Of a stretch of 64,000 nt of DNA, positions 52,759 through 61,905 are shown in pieces (position 1 is the stretch's first letter; the number at the start of each line of letters is the position of its first letter). Under the pieces are notes generated by a model. That model was not told the DNA's origin and made no database searches. It was given only the letters and a program-made list of their open reading frames with translations. The DNA is taken from positions 1 to 64,000 of the forward strand of contig SAQG01000022.1 of the NCBI GenBank assembly GCA_004020315.1, in the 5' to 3' direction. The DNA comes from Mesorhizobium sp. Its GTDB lineage: Bacteria; Pseudomonadota; Alphaproteobacteria; Rhizobiales; Rhizobiaceae. Both the position numbers and the translations under genes were made by a program.

Positions 52759-53582
52759 GCGCACCTGACCCCGGCGATCGGCCGCCTGGCGCTGCGGCCG
52801 AGACAGCCAGCCAATCCAGGCTTACGACGGCGTTGACACCCGTGCTGACGGTGGCGGTTTCTCTGCTCGGGCTTTGCCTGCTCTGGGGCTTTGCGGCCAA
52901 TGCCTGGCCGGGCCGTGCCTTTCCAGGGCCGGGACAGGTCTGGCAGGTGCTGCGCGCCGAGGCGGCGAACGGCGACCTTTTCTATCATCTCGGCGCGACA
53001 CTCGGCCGGGTTGCCGCAGCATATGTCGTGGCGATGGTCGTTGGCTCGGTCATCGGCGTTCTCCTCGGCAGCCACCGCAGTGCAGACCGGTTCTTCAGCC
53101 CCTGGCTGATCCTGTTTCTCAACATCCCCGCGCTGGTCGTCATCGTGCTCGCCTACATCTGGTTCGGCCTCAACGAAGCGGCGGCGATTGGCGCGGTTGC
53201 CGTGAACAAGATCCCGAATGTGGTGGTGACGATGCGCGAAGGCGCCAGGGCGCTCGATCCGAGTTACGCCGAAATGGCCGCCGTCTACCGGTTCGGTCTT
53301 CTCGACCGCGTCCGCCACGTCCTGCTGCCGCAACTGCAGCCCTATCTTGCCGCCGCCTCACGATCCGGCATCGCCCTCATCTGGAAGATCGTCCTGGTGG
53401 TCGAACTGCTCGGCCGCTCCAACGGCGTCGGCTTCCAGATCTATCTTTATTTCCAGCTCTTCGACGTCGCCGCCATTCTTGCCTACACGCTGGCTTTCGT
53501 GGCGGTGATGCTTGTCATTGAACTCCTTCTGGTGCAGCCCGGTGAACGACATGCAACCCGTTGGCGCCGTCGTCCCGCTTAG
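52755..53582 (+). CDS. ABC transporter permease (NitT/TauT type)
   Basis: 275-residue permease. Membrane segments include LTVAVSLLGLCLLWGF, AAYVVAMVVGSVIGVLLGS, FSPWLILFLNIPALVVIVLAYIWFG and AAILAYTLAFVAVMLVIELLLV. The cytoplasmic EAA loop (EMAAVYRFGLLDRVRHVLLPQLQPYL) is present. It overlaps both neighbours, so the three transporter genes form one unit. Confidence 0.88.
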   Translation: MSAPDPGDRPPGAAAETASQSRLTTALTPVLTVAVSLLGLCLLWGFAANAWPGRAFPGPGQVWQVLRAEAANGDLFYHLGATLGRVAAAYVVAMVVGSVIGVLLGSHRSADRFFSPWLILFLNIPALVVIVLAYIWFGLNEAAAIGAVAVNKIPNVVVTMREGARALDPSYAEMAAVYRFGLLDRVRHVLLPQLQPYLAAASRSGIALIWKIVLVVELLGRSNGVGFQIYLYFQLFDVAAILAYTLAFVAVMLVIELLLVQPGERHATRWRRRPA

Positions 53583-54291
53583 GGTCGACATCGCCGAAAA
53601 GACCTTCAGGTCCGCGCAAGGCGTCTCGATCACGGCGCTCCAGGACCTTTCCTTCGAGGTCCGGCAAGGTGAATTCGCCTGCTTGCTGGGACCGTCGGGC
53701 TGCGGCAAGACCACGACGCTGCGCATCCTGCTTGGATTGGACAAGGACTTTTCCGGCTCCTTCCAGCTGCCTGAAGGCGGCTCCAACCGCATCGCCGCCG
53801 TATTCCAGGAGCCGATCTTGCTGCCGTGGCGGACGGTGGAGCAGAATGTCAGGCTGGCGCTGCCGAAAGGCCTCAGAACGAAAAATCTCGACGGGCTGTT
53901 CGACACGCTCGGCCTCGCCGGCATGCGCTCGCTCTATCCGGCGGAGCTTTCGCTCGGCCTTGCGCGCAGGGCAGCACTTGCCAGGGCCTTCGCTAACGAA
54001 CCGGCGGTGCTTCTCCTGGACGAACCCTTCGCCTCACTCGACGAACGGACCGCCGAGCGGCTGCGGCACCTGCTTTTGACCGTGTGGTCGGCGCGGCCTA
54101 CGACCGCCCTGATGGTAACGCACAATCTCCGCGAGGCGTTGATGCTGTCGGATCGCATCATTGTGCTCGCGCAGCGGCCAGCCCATGTGCTCGGCATGTT
54201 CGACGTAAGGCTGCCGCGGCACTATCGCAATCCACAGGTGATGAGCGACCTTTTGCGGTCGTTCCACCAAAAATTTCCGGGCGTGGTCTGA
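53551..54291 (+). CDS. ABC transporter ATP-binding protein (NitT/TauT type)
   Basis: 246-residue ABC ATPase. Walker A GPSGCGKTTT, a Q-loop VFQEPILLPWRTV, Walker B LLLDEPFASLDE and the switch MVTHNLREAL are visible. The signature region reads LSLGLARRAA rather than LSGGQ-R-A, so the second Gly-Gln pair is changed (SLGLARR). This is a deviation worth noting for a family member. Start 53551 (ATG) is my choice; GTG 53542 is in frame. Confidence 0.85.
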   Translation: MQPVGAVVPLRVDIAEKTFRSAQGVSITALQDLSFEVRQGEFACLLGPSGCGKTTTLRILLGLDKDFSGSFQLPEGGSNRIAAVFQEPILLPWRTVEQNVRLALPKGLRTKNLDGLFDTLGLAGMRSLYPAELSLGLARRAALARAFANEPAVLLLDEPFASLDERTAERLRHLLLTVWSARPTTALMVTHNLREALMLSDRIIVLAQRPAHVLGMFDVRLPRHYRNPQVMSDLLRSFHQKFPGVV

Positions 54292-54324
54292 TCGCCTTCC
54301 TCGGAATGCATATCGGGGGAAGCC

Positions 54325-55296
54325 ATGCCGATCGATGGGACACGACGCAAGCTTGTGAACGGCTTCGCCTGCACCGCTGTGAGCGCCGCGATGCTGCCCT
54401 GCTGCCTCGGGCGGGCCGCTCTCGCCGCTGCCGGCAGCCTTGAGTTCAAGCTCAGGAACGTCGCCGACCGCGTCTTCGCCTTCCAGGGCGTGGATGAATT
54501 GATGAGTGCTGCCAACCAGGGCGCGATCTCGAACCTGGGCGTCGTCGTGGGGACCGACGCTGTTGCCGTCATCGACAGCGGCGGCAGCCTGATCGAGGCA
54601 AACGCCCTCATCGCCGCGATCGGCAAAATAAGTGCCAAGCCGGTTCGCTACCTGATCAACACTCACATGCACCCCGACCACATATTCGGCAACGCGGCGT
54701 TCCAGGAGATCGGCGCGACCATCGTCGGCCACCACAATCTGCCGCGCGCGCTCGAGGCGCGTGGCGCGTTCTACCTGCAAAGCTTTCGCGAACAGATCGG
54801 CGAGGCGCTCATGGAAGGGATCGAGATCATACCGCCGACAATGCTGGTCGACGACCGCCTGCAGCTCGACCTCGGCGGACGCGTGCTCGAATTGCAGGCA
54901 TGGAAGGCGGCTCACACCGACAACGACCTGACCGTCTTCGACAGCGCGACCCGCACGCTGTTTGCCGGCGATCTGGTTTTCATGGGTTCCTTGCCGACGC
55001 TCGACGGATCGCTGCTCGGTTGGCTCCGCCAGATGGACGCGCTCGCCGCGATCGGTGCCGCGCGCGTCGTGCCGGGTCATGGCCCGGTGCCGGCCGACTG
55101 GCCGGAGGCGCTGACGGCGGAGCGACGCTATTTCGAGGTTCTGGCGCGCGATATTCGCAAGGCGATCGCCGACGGGACGCCGCTCAGCGAGGCAGTCAAG
55201 ACCGCCGGCCGAAGCGAACGGGGCAATTGGCATCTGTTCGACGACTACAATGAACGCAATGCAACGGTTGCCTTTGCCGAACTCGAATGGGAATAG
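54325..55296 (+). CDS. Quinoprotein-associated metallo-beta-lactamase-fold hydrolase
   Basis: 323-residue MBL-fold protein with the metal motif NTHMHPDHIFGN, later His in WKAAHTDND and PGHGPVPAD. An N-terminal signal peptide (LVNGFACTAVSAAMLPCCLGRAALA) exports it. It belongs to the SoxH-related group found with PQQ-dependent dehydrogenases and SoxYZ-like carriers. The reaction is unknown; a thiol-ester-type hydrolysis on the carrier is guessed. GGGGGAAG precedes the ATG. Confidence 0.85.
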   Translation: MPIDGTRRKLVNGFACTAVSAAMLPCCLGRAALAAAGSLEFKLRNVADRVFAFQGVDELMSAANQGAISNLGVVVGTDAVAVIDSGGSLIEANALIAAIGKISAKPVRYLINTHMHPDHIFGNAAFQEIGATIVGHHNLPRALEARGAFYLQSFREQIGEALMEGIEIIPPTMLVDDRLQLDLGGRVLELQAWKAAHTDNDLTVFDSATRTLFAGDLVFMGSLPTLDGSLLGWLRQMDALAAIGAARVVPGHGPVPADWPEALTAERRYFEVLARDIRKAIADGTPLSEAVKTAGRSERGNWHLFDDYNERNATVAFAELEWE

Positions 55297-55407
55297 TCAC
55301 ACCGACAAGCGCTGGGGCGGTGGATCGATTTGCCAAACGCATCGTCAAAGGCTTATCCTCAACGTCGGCCTGGGCACCACCTCTCTGACATTGGTGGAGG
55401 CATTGAA

Positions 55408-56271
55408 ATGCAAGACCACGCTTACCGGAGCCGGCAGCTCGCCTTGCCGCTCGCAGCAATCTTCGCCGCGATCATGCTGGCCGTCGGCACGCTCTTTGGC
55501 TCCTCCGGAGCCGCCAACGCGCAGCAAACAGCCGCCACTTCGGACAGGATCTGGCAGGATCTGAAAGGCGACGTGTTCGGTGATCGGGCAATTCTGGTCG
55601 ATACCGGCGTCGTCAGGGTCGAGGCGCCGAAGCGGGCGCAGGATGCCGCCATCGTGCCCGTCGACATCTATATCGACCCGGCCAAGGCGCCCGACGGCAT
55701 CAAATCCATCACCTTGATCATCGACGTCAATCCGGCCCCGGTGGCGGCGACGTTCCAGATCGGCAAGGACGCCGGCGTGGCGCATCTGTCGACGCGCGTG
55801 CGCGTCAACGACTATTCCTATCTGCGTGCCATTGCAGAGACGCAGGGCGGCGAACTCCACATGGCTCAGACCTTCGTCAAGGCGTCAGGCGGATGCTCCG
55901 CCCCGGCAGTCAAGAACCAGGACGAAGCGATGGCGACGATGGGGCAGATGAAGCTGCGCCAATTCCCGCCTCAAGAGACGATGACAAAGACACAGGAATT
56001 GCAGCTGATGATCCGCCACCCGAACAATTCGGGCCTGCAGCGGAATCCGCTGACACAGTATTTCATCCCGGCGCATTTCGTTCAGAAATTGTCGATCTCG
56101 CAGGCAGACCGGCCGATCCTCTCGATGGAAGGTGGGATATCGATTTCGGAAGACCCCAATTTCCGGTTCGATTTCACGGCGCACGGCACTGGCCAAATCC
56201 AGGTCGAAGCGATCGATACGGATGGCAAGGTATTTCGCAATCAATGGCCGCTGGAGGCTACGGGACTCTGA
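55408..56271 (+). CDS. Quinoprotein-associated SoxYZ-like carrier protein
   Basis: 287-residue fusion of SoxY-like and SoxZ-like domains with a signal peptide (LPLAAIFAAIMLAVGTLFGSSGAANA). The first domain ends in ASGGCSAPA, with a Cys at the position of the SoxY carrier-arm cysteine (GGCGG). The second domain, from KLRQFPPQETMTKTQELQLMIRHPNNSG, is SoxZ-like. No sulfur-oxidation genes are present, so this is the PQQ-dehydrogenase-linked version, partner of the MBL protein. GGAGG lies eight bases before ATG 55408. Confidence 0.85.
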   Translation: MQDHAYRSRQLALPLAAIFAAIMLAVGTLFGSSGAANAQQTAATSDRIWQDLKGDVFGDRAILVDTGVVRVEAPKRAQDAAIVPVDIYIDPAKAPDGIKSITLIIDVNPAPVAATFQIGKDAGVAHLSTRVRVNDYSYLRAIAETQGGELHMAQTFVKASGGCSAPAVKNQDEAMATMGQMKLRQFPPQETMTKTQELQLMIRHPNNSGLQRNPLTQYFIPAHFVQKLSISQADRPILSMEGGISISEDPNFRFDFTAHGTGQIQVEAIDTDGKVFRNQWPLEATGL

Positions 56272-56332
56272 CCTCGAAGCCGCATGCAGCGGTTGTCTCC
56301 CGCCGTCGGCGCTCCTTTCAGGGCACGGTCTA

Positions 56333-56433
56333 ATGCATGTCGCGCAAAAGTGCGCAGCGGTTTTGCGATAACGACATGCATAAAAACAAGAACTTAAGCG
56401 CGTCGCATGAATCCGTTCAAATGCGACGCGCTT
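56333..56433. repeat. Mesorhizobial-type palindromic intergenic repeat
   Basis: ATGCATGTCG (56333-56342) pairs with CGACATGCAT (56372-56381), and AAGCGCGTCGCAT (56396-56408) pairs perfectly with ATGCGACGCGCTT (56421-56433). I recall near-identical elements in many Mesorhizobium intergenic regions. The second hairpin ends on the stop codon of the minus-strand gene at 56433, so it can serve as a terminator for that gene. Confidence 0.8.
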
Positions 56434-56786
56434 TAAAAGCAGCGCACGTCGGCTTCCGCCTGCGCGCGCTTCAGTTGCGTGGTTGCGGCTTTTGCCGGCG
56501 CGCTTTCGCGAAACAGTCCCGAACGCTCCCCCGTCGTCAGGGACATGCTCTTGAAGGTCTCGGCCCTTTCATAATCCTCGAACGGAAGGATCGAAGCGAT
56601 GACGTCGATCGAGCAGGAACAGCTCTCCAGCGCCTGACGTGTCTGGCCATTCGTCTGCATGCAGCCGAGCACATAGTCGACAACCGTCGCCGTCGGATAG
56701 TCTCCGGCGGCGCCGGCCGGATTGGCGAAAGCCAGGGCCGATGTGAGTAACAGCGGCAAGGTCGAAAAGCCGACATATCTGATCAT
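56433..56786 (-). CDS. Small exported protein near xoxF
   Basis: 117 residues with a signal peptide (VGFSTLPLLLTSALAFANPAGAAG). The mature part has DYVLGCMQTNGQTRQALESCSCSIDVIASILPFEDYERAETF, a Cys-x12-Cys-x-Cys pattern conserved in small proteins encoded next to XoxF/PQQ genes. GGAGG lies seven bases before the ATG. It is convergent with the SoxYZ-like gene and divergent from xoxF. Function unknown; disulfide-bonded periplasmic protein is likely. Confidence 0.78.
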   Translation of the reverse strand: MIRYVGFSTLPLLLTSALAFANPAGAAGDYPTATVVDYVLGCMQTNGQTRQALESCSCSIDVIASILPFEDYERAETFKSMSLTTGERSGLFRESAPAKAATTQLKRAQAEADVRCF

Positions 56787-57454
56787 GGGGAATCCTCCGA
56801 GTGGCCCGGACGCGATTGATCGATGGATCGATACAGATCACCGCGCCAGTTGGCCTCGTGCCACCACGCCAGTCAAGTTCTCATGCCGGCCATATAGTAC
56901 CAAAGGAGCAGGGCCGTACCGGCGGGCAAAAGGCCTCCCCGACGGCACGATGATCGGCTCCAAATCCCGGTGCTGACCTTCATTTCATGTCTCCTCCACT
57001 ATCGGCACCCGGAGCGACGCTCGCATACTTAAAGTCCTACGTTCCAAGTAATATTCCGAAACATAAATCAATACATTTTGCCCAAAAAATACGCAAAATT
57101 TGGCCACTTATATAAATCTCGGCTCATTCACAGTCGATCAATAGCTTTCTGAATGGTTTTTTTCGTATCTATTTCTCTATATTGCACTGCAACATGGACG
57201 GAAGTGATTTTTCTTGCCTTCCGCCTGGGGATGACATAGCTTCATCCTGTTTCCGGCTTCAAGGGCGTCACCGTCATTAGGGAGCGGCGACAGTCTTTCG
57301 TAGGCCAAGTGGGATGGGCAGTAACGGTGCCCTCTGCTCATTCGGCTTAGGTCGTGACACGCTGCCGGAAATACTTCCCCCATATGAATCGCTTGGGCAA
57401 GCCCTCGTGGGCTCAACGGACGATTCGTTCATTGTGAACCCTGGGAGGACTTTG
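56787..57454. promoter_or_regulatory. Long leader/promoter region of xoxF
   Basis: 668 bases without a credible gene, unusually A+T-rich around 57030-57190. TTGCACTGCAACAT at 57182-57195 matches the repeats near 39331. The ribosome site GGGAGG lies just before ATG 57455. The promoter and any lanthanide-responsive element of xoxF should be here; I cannot name a -35/-10 pair with confidence. Confidence 0.55.
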
Positions 57455-59353
57455 ATGCGTGTACTTGCGAAAACTGCCTACCTACTGACGACCGCGGCGC
57501 TCATGTCGTTCGGCGCGGTCCACATGTCGTCGGCCAATGACGAGCTGATTAAAATGGCCGAAAACCCCAAGGATTGGGTGATGCAGACGGGTGACTACGC
57601 CAACACCCGCTTTTCCAAGCTTAACCAGATCAACAAGGACAATGTGAAGAACCTGCAGGTCAAGTGGACCTTCTCCACTGGCGTGCTGCGCGGCCATGAA
57701 GGCGGGCCGCTGATCATCGGCGATGTGATGTATGTCCACGCGCCGTTCCCGAACACCGTCTATGCTCTCGATCTCAAGAATGACGGAAAGATCCTCTGGA
57801 AATACGAGCCCAAGCAAGACCCGAACGTTATTGGGATCATGTGCTGCGACACGGTCAATCGTGGCGTTGCCTATGGTGACGGCAAGATCATTCTCAACCA
57901 GGCCGACACCACCGTCGTGGCACTCGATGCCAAGACCGGCAAGGTTGTCTGGTCGGTCAAGAACGGCGAGCAGACCGACGGCGGAAAGGGCGAATCCGGT
58001 ACGTCAGCGCCCGTAGTGGTCAAGGACAAGGTGCTCGTCGGCGTCTCCGGCGCTGAATTCGGCGTTCGCGGCTGGCTGGCCGCCTACAATCTGAAAGACG
58101 GCAGCCTCGCCTGGAAAGCCTATTCGACAGGGCCGGACGAAGAGACCCTGATCGATCCCGAGAAAACCACCCATCTCGGCAAGCCTGTTGGAAAGAGTTC
58201 CGGCACGAACACCTGGGAAGGCGAACAGTGGAAGACAGGCGGCGGCACGACATGGGGATGGTATTCCTATGACCCCAAGCTGAACCTGGTTTACTATGGT
58301 ACCGGCAATCCCTCGACGTGGAACCCGGTCCAGCGCCCAGGCGACAATCGCTGGTCGATGACGATCATGGCTCGCGATGCGGATACTGGTGTTGCCAAAT
58401 GGCTCTACCAGATGACCCCTCATGACGAATGGGACTATGACGGCGTCAACGAGATGATTCTCGTCGACGGCATGGAGGTCGGCGGCGCCAAGCGTGACGT
58501 GCTGGTGCATTTCGACCGCAATGGCTTTGCCTACACCATGGACCGCGCCACTGGCGAGCTTCTCGTCGCCAAGAAATACGATCCGGCAGTGAACTGGGCG
58601 ACGGAAGTCAACATGGACCCCAGCAGCGACCAGTATGGCCGCCCGCAGGTCGTGGCCAAATATTCGACCCAGCAGAACGGCGAAGACACCAACACGACGG
58701 GCATCTGCCCGGCGGCGCTTGGAACCAAGGACCAGCAACCGGCGGCCTATTCGCCGAAGACCGGCCTGTTCTACGTGCCGACAAACCATGTCTGCATGGA
58801 CTATGAGCCTTACAAGGTGAGCTACACTGCCGGCCAGCCTTACGTGGGCGCCACCGTGTCGATGTATCCTCCCCCTGGTGAGGACAACATGGGCAACTTC
58901 ATTGCCTGGGATGCGGCCAAGGGCGAGATCGTCTGGTCGAAGCCCGAGAAGTTCTCGGTGTGGTCGGGCGCGCTGGCAACCGATGGCGACGTCGTCTTCT
59001 ACGGCACGCTCGAGGGCTACATCAAGGCGGTCGATCATGACGGCAACGAACTTTACAAGTTCAAGACCCCGTCCGGCATCATCGGCAACATCACGCCCTA
59101 CGAGCATGGCGGCAAGCAGTACATCGCCGTTCTGTCCGGCGTCGGCGGATGGGCCGGTATCGGTCTGGCAGGTGGACTGCTTTCGCCCGAAAACGCCGCT
59201 GCCTGGCATGGCGCCGTCGATCAGGGCCGTGCGCAAGGCGACGAGGCCGCGGTCGTTGGGACCGCTGGTCTGGGCGCGGTCGGTGGCTACGCAGCACTTG
59301 CCGACTACACGACGCTGGGCGGCCAGCTCACCGTCTTCGGTCTCCCGGACTGA
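57455..59353 (+). CDS. xoxF: Lanthanide-type PQQ methanol dehydrogenase XoxF
   Basis: 632-residue quinoprotein. Signal peptide, then an eight-bladed propeller. Cys130-Cys131 (IMCCDTV) form the vicinal disulfide over PQQ. DEWDYDGVNEM places Asp327 and Asp329 (precursor numbering) as catalytic base and the extra lanthanide ligand; MxaF has Ala at the second position. It oxidises methanol to formaldehyde or formate in the periplasm, passing electrons to XoxG. ATG 57455 has GGGAGG; the 47-codon upstream extension is rejected. Followed by a strong stem-loop and xoxG. The sequence is closest in type to alphaproteobacterial XoxF5 by memory. Confidence 0.96.
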   Translation: MRVLAKTAYLLTTAALMSFGAVHMSSANDELIKMAENPKDWVMQTGDYANTRFSKLNQINKDNVKNLQVKWTFSTGVLRGHEGGPLIIGDVMYVHAPFPNTVYALDLKNDGKILWKYEPKQDPNVIGIMCCDTVNRGVAYGDGKIILNQADTTVVALDAKTGKVVWSVKNGEQTDGGKGESGTSAPVVVKDKVLVGVSGAEFGVRGWLAAYNLKDGSLAWKAYSTGPDEETLIDPEKTTHLGKPVGKSSGTNTWEGEQWKTGGGTTWGWYSYDPKLNLVYYGTGNPSTWNPVQRPGDNRWSMTIMARDADTGVAKWLYQMTPHDEWDYDGVNEMILVDGMEVGGAKRDVLVHFDRNGFAYTMDRATGELLVAKKYDPAVNWATEVNMDPSSDQYGRPQVVAKYSTQQNGEDTNTTGICPAALGTKDQQPAAYSPKTGLFYVPTNHVCMDYEPYKVSYTAGQPYVGATVSMYPPPGEDNMGNFIAWDAAKGEIVWSKPEKFSVWSGALATDGDVVFYGTLEGYIKAVDHDGNELYKFKTPSGIIGNITPYEHGGKQYIAVLSGVGGWAGIGLAGGLLSPENAAAWHGAVDQGRAQGDEAAVVGTAGLGAVGGYAALADYTTLGGQLTVFGLPD

Positions 59354-59411
59354 TACTCGGGAACCTTAGGCGCGCCTCGGGTCTTGTGAAAAAGACCAAG
59401 GCTTGAAAAGC

Positions 59412-59449
59412 GAGAGCCCGGATCACCGGGAAGCCAGGACCGGGCTCTC
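59412..59449 (+). promoter_or_regulatory. 10-bp perfect stem-loop between xoxF and xoxG
   Basis: GAGAGCCCGG (59412-59421) pairs perfectly with CCGGGCTCTC (59440-59449) across 18 bases. No T-run follows. Such a structure 58 bases after a highly expressed gene can trim the transcript and keep xoxF mRNA more abundant than xoxGJ, or terminate partially. Confidence 0.6.
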
Positions 59450-59531
59450 AATTTCGCCGCGCACTCCACATCGATCAATGCCGCTTCACGATAGCAAAAC
59501 CGTGTGCAGGCGAAATGAAGGAAGAGTCTGA

Positions 59532-60056
59532 ATGTCCGTTCGCATTGTAATTTCCGCTCTCGCTCTGGCTCTGCTGCCTCTGGCAAGTTCAAGCCTCGCA
59601 CAAGCCCAGGACAGCGCGGAAAAAGCCAAGGCGGTGACGGAAGAAGGCGGCAAGAATTTCGACGCGGAGGGAAATCCGACCTACAAGATCGAAAACGGAA
59701 CCGTCGATTGGTACACGTTCAGCGGTTACCGCCGGTATCACTCCGATTGCCATGTCTGTCACGGACCGGACGGCACAGGTTCGAGCTATGCACCGGCCCT
59801 GGTCAACAGCCTGAAAACTATGGATTACGCCACATTTATCTCGATCGTCGCCGAAGGCCGCAAGAATGTCGGCGGCGGCAAGGAGAATGTCATGCCTGCC
59901 TTCGGCGACAACAAGAACGTCTATTGCTACATGGATGATCTCTACGTCTATCTGCGTGCCCGCGCCGACGGTGCGGCGCCCCGCGGCAGACCGCCGAAAA
60001 AAGCCGACAAGCCACAGGCAGCGAAGGATGCCGAAGCATCCTGTATGGGTGGATGA
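59532..60056 (+). CDS. xoxG: Cytochrome c XoxG (cL-like)
   Basis: 174-residue periplasmic cytochrome that accepts electrons from XoxF. Signal peptide ALALALLPLASSSLAQAQ; haem motif CHVCH in HSDCHVCHGPDGTGSSYAPAL; a distal Met in ENVMPAFGDNKNVYCYMDDLYVYLRAR. The C terminus is Lys/Pro-rich and ends with a Cys. GAAGGAAG precedes the ATG. The stop is one base before the xoxJ start. Confidence 0.94.
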   Translation: MSVRIVISALALALLPLASSSLAQAQDSAEKAKAVTEEGGKNFDAEGNPTYKIENGTVDWYTFSGYRRYHSDCHVCHGPDGTGSSYAPALVNSLKTMDYATFISIVAEGRKNVGGGKENVMPAFGDNKNVYCYMDDLYVYLRARADGAAPRGRPPKKADKPQAAKDAEASCMGG

Positions 60057-60057
60057 T

Positions 60058-60921
60058 ATGATTGGCCGTGATGGGTTGAAGCTGCGTTTTATCCTGCCGA
60101 TGCTCGGCGCACTCGCCTTGCTGCCTTCGAACGCTCAGGCGCAGGACGCCGGCCTTGGTGCCGCGGGAGAACTGGTCGACCCAAACATTCTGCGCGTCTG
60201 CGCCGATCCTTCGAACATGCCCTTCACCGACAAGAGCGGCGAAGGCTTCGAAAACAAGCTGGCCGAACTGGTTGCCGCGAAAACCGGTCGAAAGTCCGTC
60301 GCCTACACGTGGTTTCCTGCCGTCGCCGGCTTCGTGCGCAACACGCTGGCCGCCAACCGATGCGACATCATCATGGGCTACGCCCAGGGCGATGAACTGG
60401 TGCAGAACACCAACGCCTACTATCGCTCCTCCTATGTGCTGGTGCACCCGAGGGGCAACGACATGGATGGCGTCGAGACGATCGAGGATCCGAAACTCAC
60501 CGGCAAGAGGATCGGCGTCGTCGAAAACACGCCGCCGACCGCCAACATGGCCGCCAACAAGCTCTTGCGAACGGCAAAGATCTATCCGCTGGCGGTGGAC
60601 ACGCGCCTCACCCCTTCTATGGGGGAAGTCATGATCAAGGACATGCTCGCCGGCAAGATTGACGCGGCTGTCATGTGGGGACCGATGGCAGGCTACTATG
60701 CCAAGGAGCTCGGCGCCGATCTCACGATCGTTCCGCTGGTGAAGGACAAGACCGGCTCGCGCATGTCCTACCGCATCACCATGGGCGTACGTCCATCCGA
60801 CCAGGAATGGAAGCGGACGCTCAACCGGGTGATCAGGGAAAACCAGGCCGAGATCACCAGGATACTGCTGGACTACAATGTGCCGCTGATCGACGAACAC
60901 GATAATCCGATCACGCAATGA
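60058..60921 (+). CDS. xoxJ: Periplasmic binding protein XoxJ
   Basis: 287-residue family 3 solute-binding-fold protein with a signal peptide (FILPMLGALALLPSNAQAQ) and the opening ILRVCADPSNMPFTDKSGEGFENKLAEL. XoxJ/MxaJ proteins are thought to help activate or mature the methanol dehydrogenase rather than bind a solute. Start ATG 60058 directly follows the xoxG stop; the longer frame to 59866 is xoxG out of frame. Confidence 0.93.
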   Translation: MIGRDGLKLRFILPMLGALALLPSNAQAQDAGLGAAGELVDPNILRVCADPSNMPFTDKSGEGFENKLAELVAAKTGRKSVAYTWFPAVAGFVRNTLAANRCDIIMGYAQGDELVQNTNAYYRSSYVLVHPRGNDMDGVETIEDPKLTGKRIGVVENTPPTANMAANKLLRTAKIYPLAVDTRLTPSMGEVMIKDMLAGKIDAAVMWGPMAGYYAKELGADLTIVPLVKDKTGSRMSYRITMGVRPSDQEWKRTLNRVIRENQAEITRILLDYNVPLIDEHDNPITQ

Positions 60922-60931
60922 CGACCCCGGT

Positions 60932-61489
60932 ATGAAGAGAAAGGAGACGATTTTGCTGGTCGCTGCGGGCCTTCTGGGTCTGACCGAACCGATCTGGGCT
61001 GGGGATATCGCCGAGCCCCTCGGCTACCGGATGGACGAATATCGGGCGCCGGTGCCGCGAACGCTGCAGGGCGCGAGGGTGGTGACGACGGCGGAGGCGG
61101 AGGCGCTGTGGCGGGAGAAGAAGGCGGTGTTCTTCGACGTCATGCCGAACACGCCGAAGCCGGCTAATTTGCCGGCAGGAACGATGTGGAGAGACACGAT
61201 CAGAAAGGATATCCCAGGCAGCACCTGGCTGGCCAATGTCGGTTACGGCGCTATCTCCGAGGAGACCGCCAACTATTTTCGCCGGGGCCTCGCGGCCGAA
61301 GCCGGTCCCGACAAGTCGCGTGCTATTCTGTTTTACTGCATGACGAATTGCTGGATGTCCTGGAATGCCGCGAAACGGGCCCTCGAATGGGGCTACAGTT
61401 CGGTGATCTGGTATCCGCCCGGCGCCGATGGATGGGAACGTGCAAACCTTCCGCTGGAGGAGAGGAAGCCTTATGTGATTAGCAATTGA
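60932..61489 (+). CDS. PQQ-associated CxxxCW-motif protein (rhodanese-like)
   Basis: 185 residues. A signal peptide (ILLVAAGLLGLTEPIWAG) is followed by EPLGYRMDEYRAPVPRTLQGA, the family opening, and a rhodanese-like fold with FFDVMP. The active-site loop is FYCMTNCWMSWNAAKRALEWGY. The two Cys and Trp are the hallmark of this PQQ-catabolism-associated family. Function unknown; a thiol/sulfur-transfer or redox role in the periplasm is guessed. It lies 10 bases after xoxJ. Confidence 0.88.
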   Translation: MKRKETILLVAAGLLGLTEPIWAGDIAEPLGYRMDEYRAPVPRTLQGARVVTTAEAEALWREKKAVFFDVMPNTPKPANLPAGTMWRDTIRKDIPGSTWLANVGYGAISEETANYFRRGLAAEAGPDKSRAILFYCMTNCWMSWNAAKRALEWGYSSVIWYPPGADGWERANLPLEERKPYVISN

Positions 61490-61656
61490 GCATAAGCATT
61501 GCTATTTTTCGATCGCCTTGTTTTTCGACTTTTCAGAACCTACCGTTTCATTTGTCCATTTTGAGAGCTGATGGACGAGCCATTGCAAAGGTGCCCAGCA
61601 ATGGTTGACTGAGAAAAGGATCGGCCCCTTCGGGCTGGTAGAAGAGGAGAAATGCC

Positions 61657-61752
61657 ATGAAGAAGAGCTGGACAAAACCGACCATGTGCCAAGTTGCTGC
61701 GGGCTTCGAAATTTCGCGGTATCTGCCTGCTGAAATTCCTCCCAAGAAGTAG
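61657..61752 (+). CDS. pqqA: PQQ precursor peptide PqqA
   Basis: 31-codon gene giving a peptide that starts MKKSWTKPTMCQVAAG and ends FEISRYLPAEIPPKK. Glu18 and Tyr22 (E-x3-Y) are the residues PqqE cross-links to start PQQ synthesis. GAGGAGAAA lies upstream of ATG 61657. It is short enough to be missed by ORF callers. The Lys-rich ends differ from the Methylorubrum-type peptide. It lies upstream of pqqB. Confidence 0.92.
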   Translation: MKKSWTKPTMCQVAAGFEISRYLPAEIPPKK

Positions 61753-61905
61753 GCCGCAGAGGTGCGTGTCCCTGGCAACGGGGACACGCACTGCCTTGCC
61801 GCGCGAGGTCTTCGTGAAAGGCTTTGACGCGTTCAATACGAGCGCGAAGCCATTCGCGGTCGAAAATTCGCCGTTGGTTGAACAAGCCGCAGAGCGGGCA
61901 TTGCA

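Noticed and set aside
57314..57454. 47-codon N-terminal extension of XoxF
   Set aside because: GGGAGG precedes ATG 57455, which is followed by a normal signal peptide; the extension has neither.
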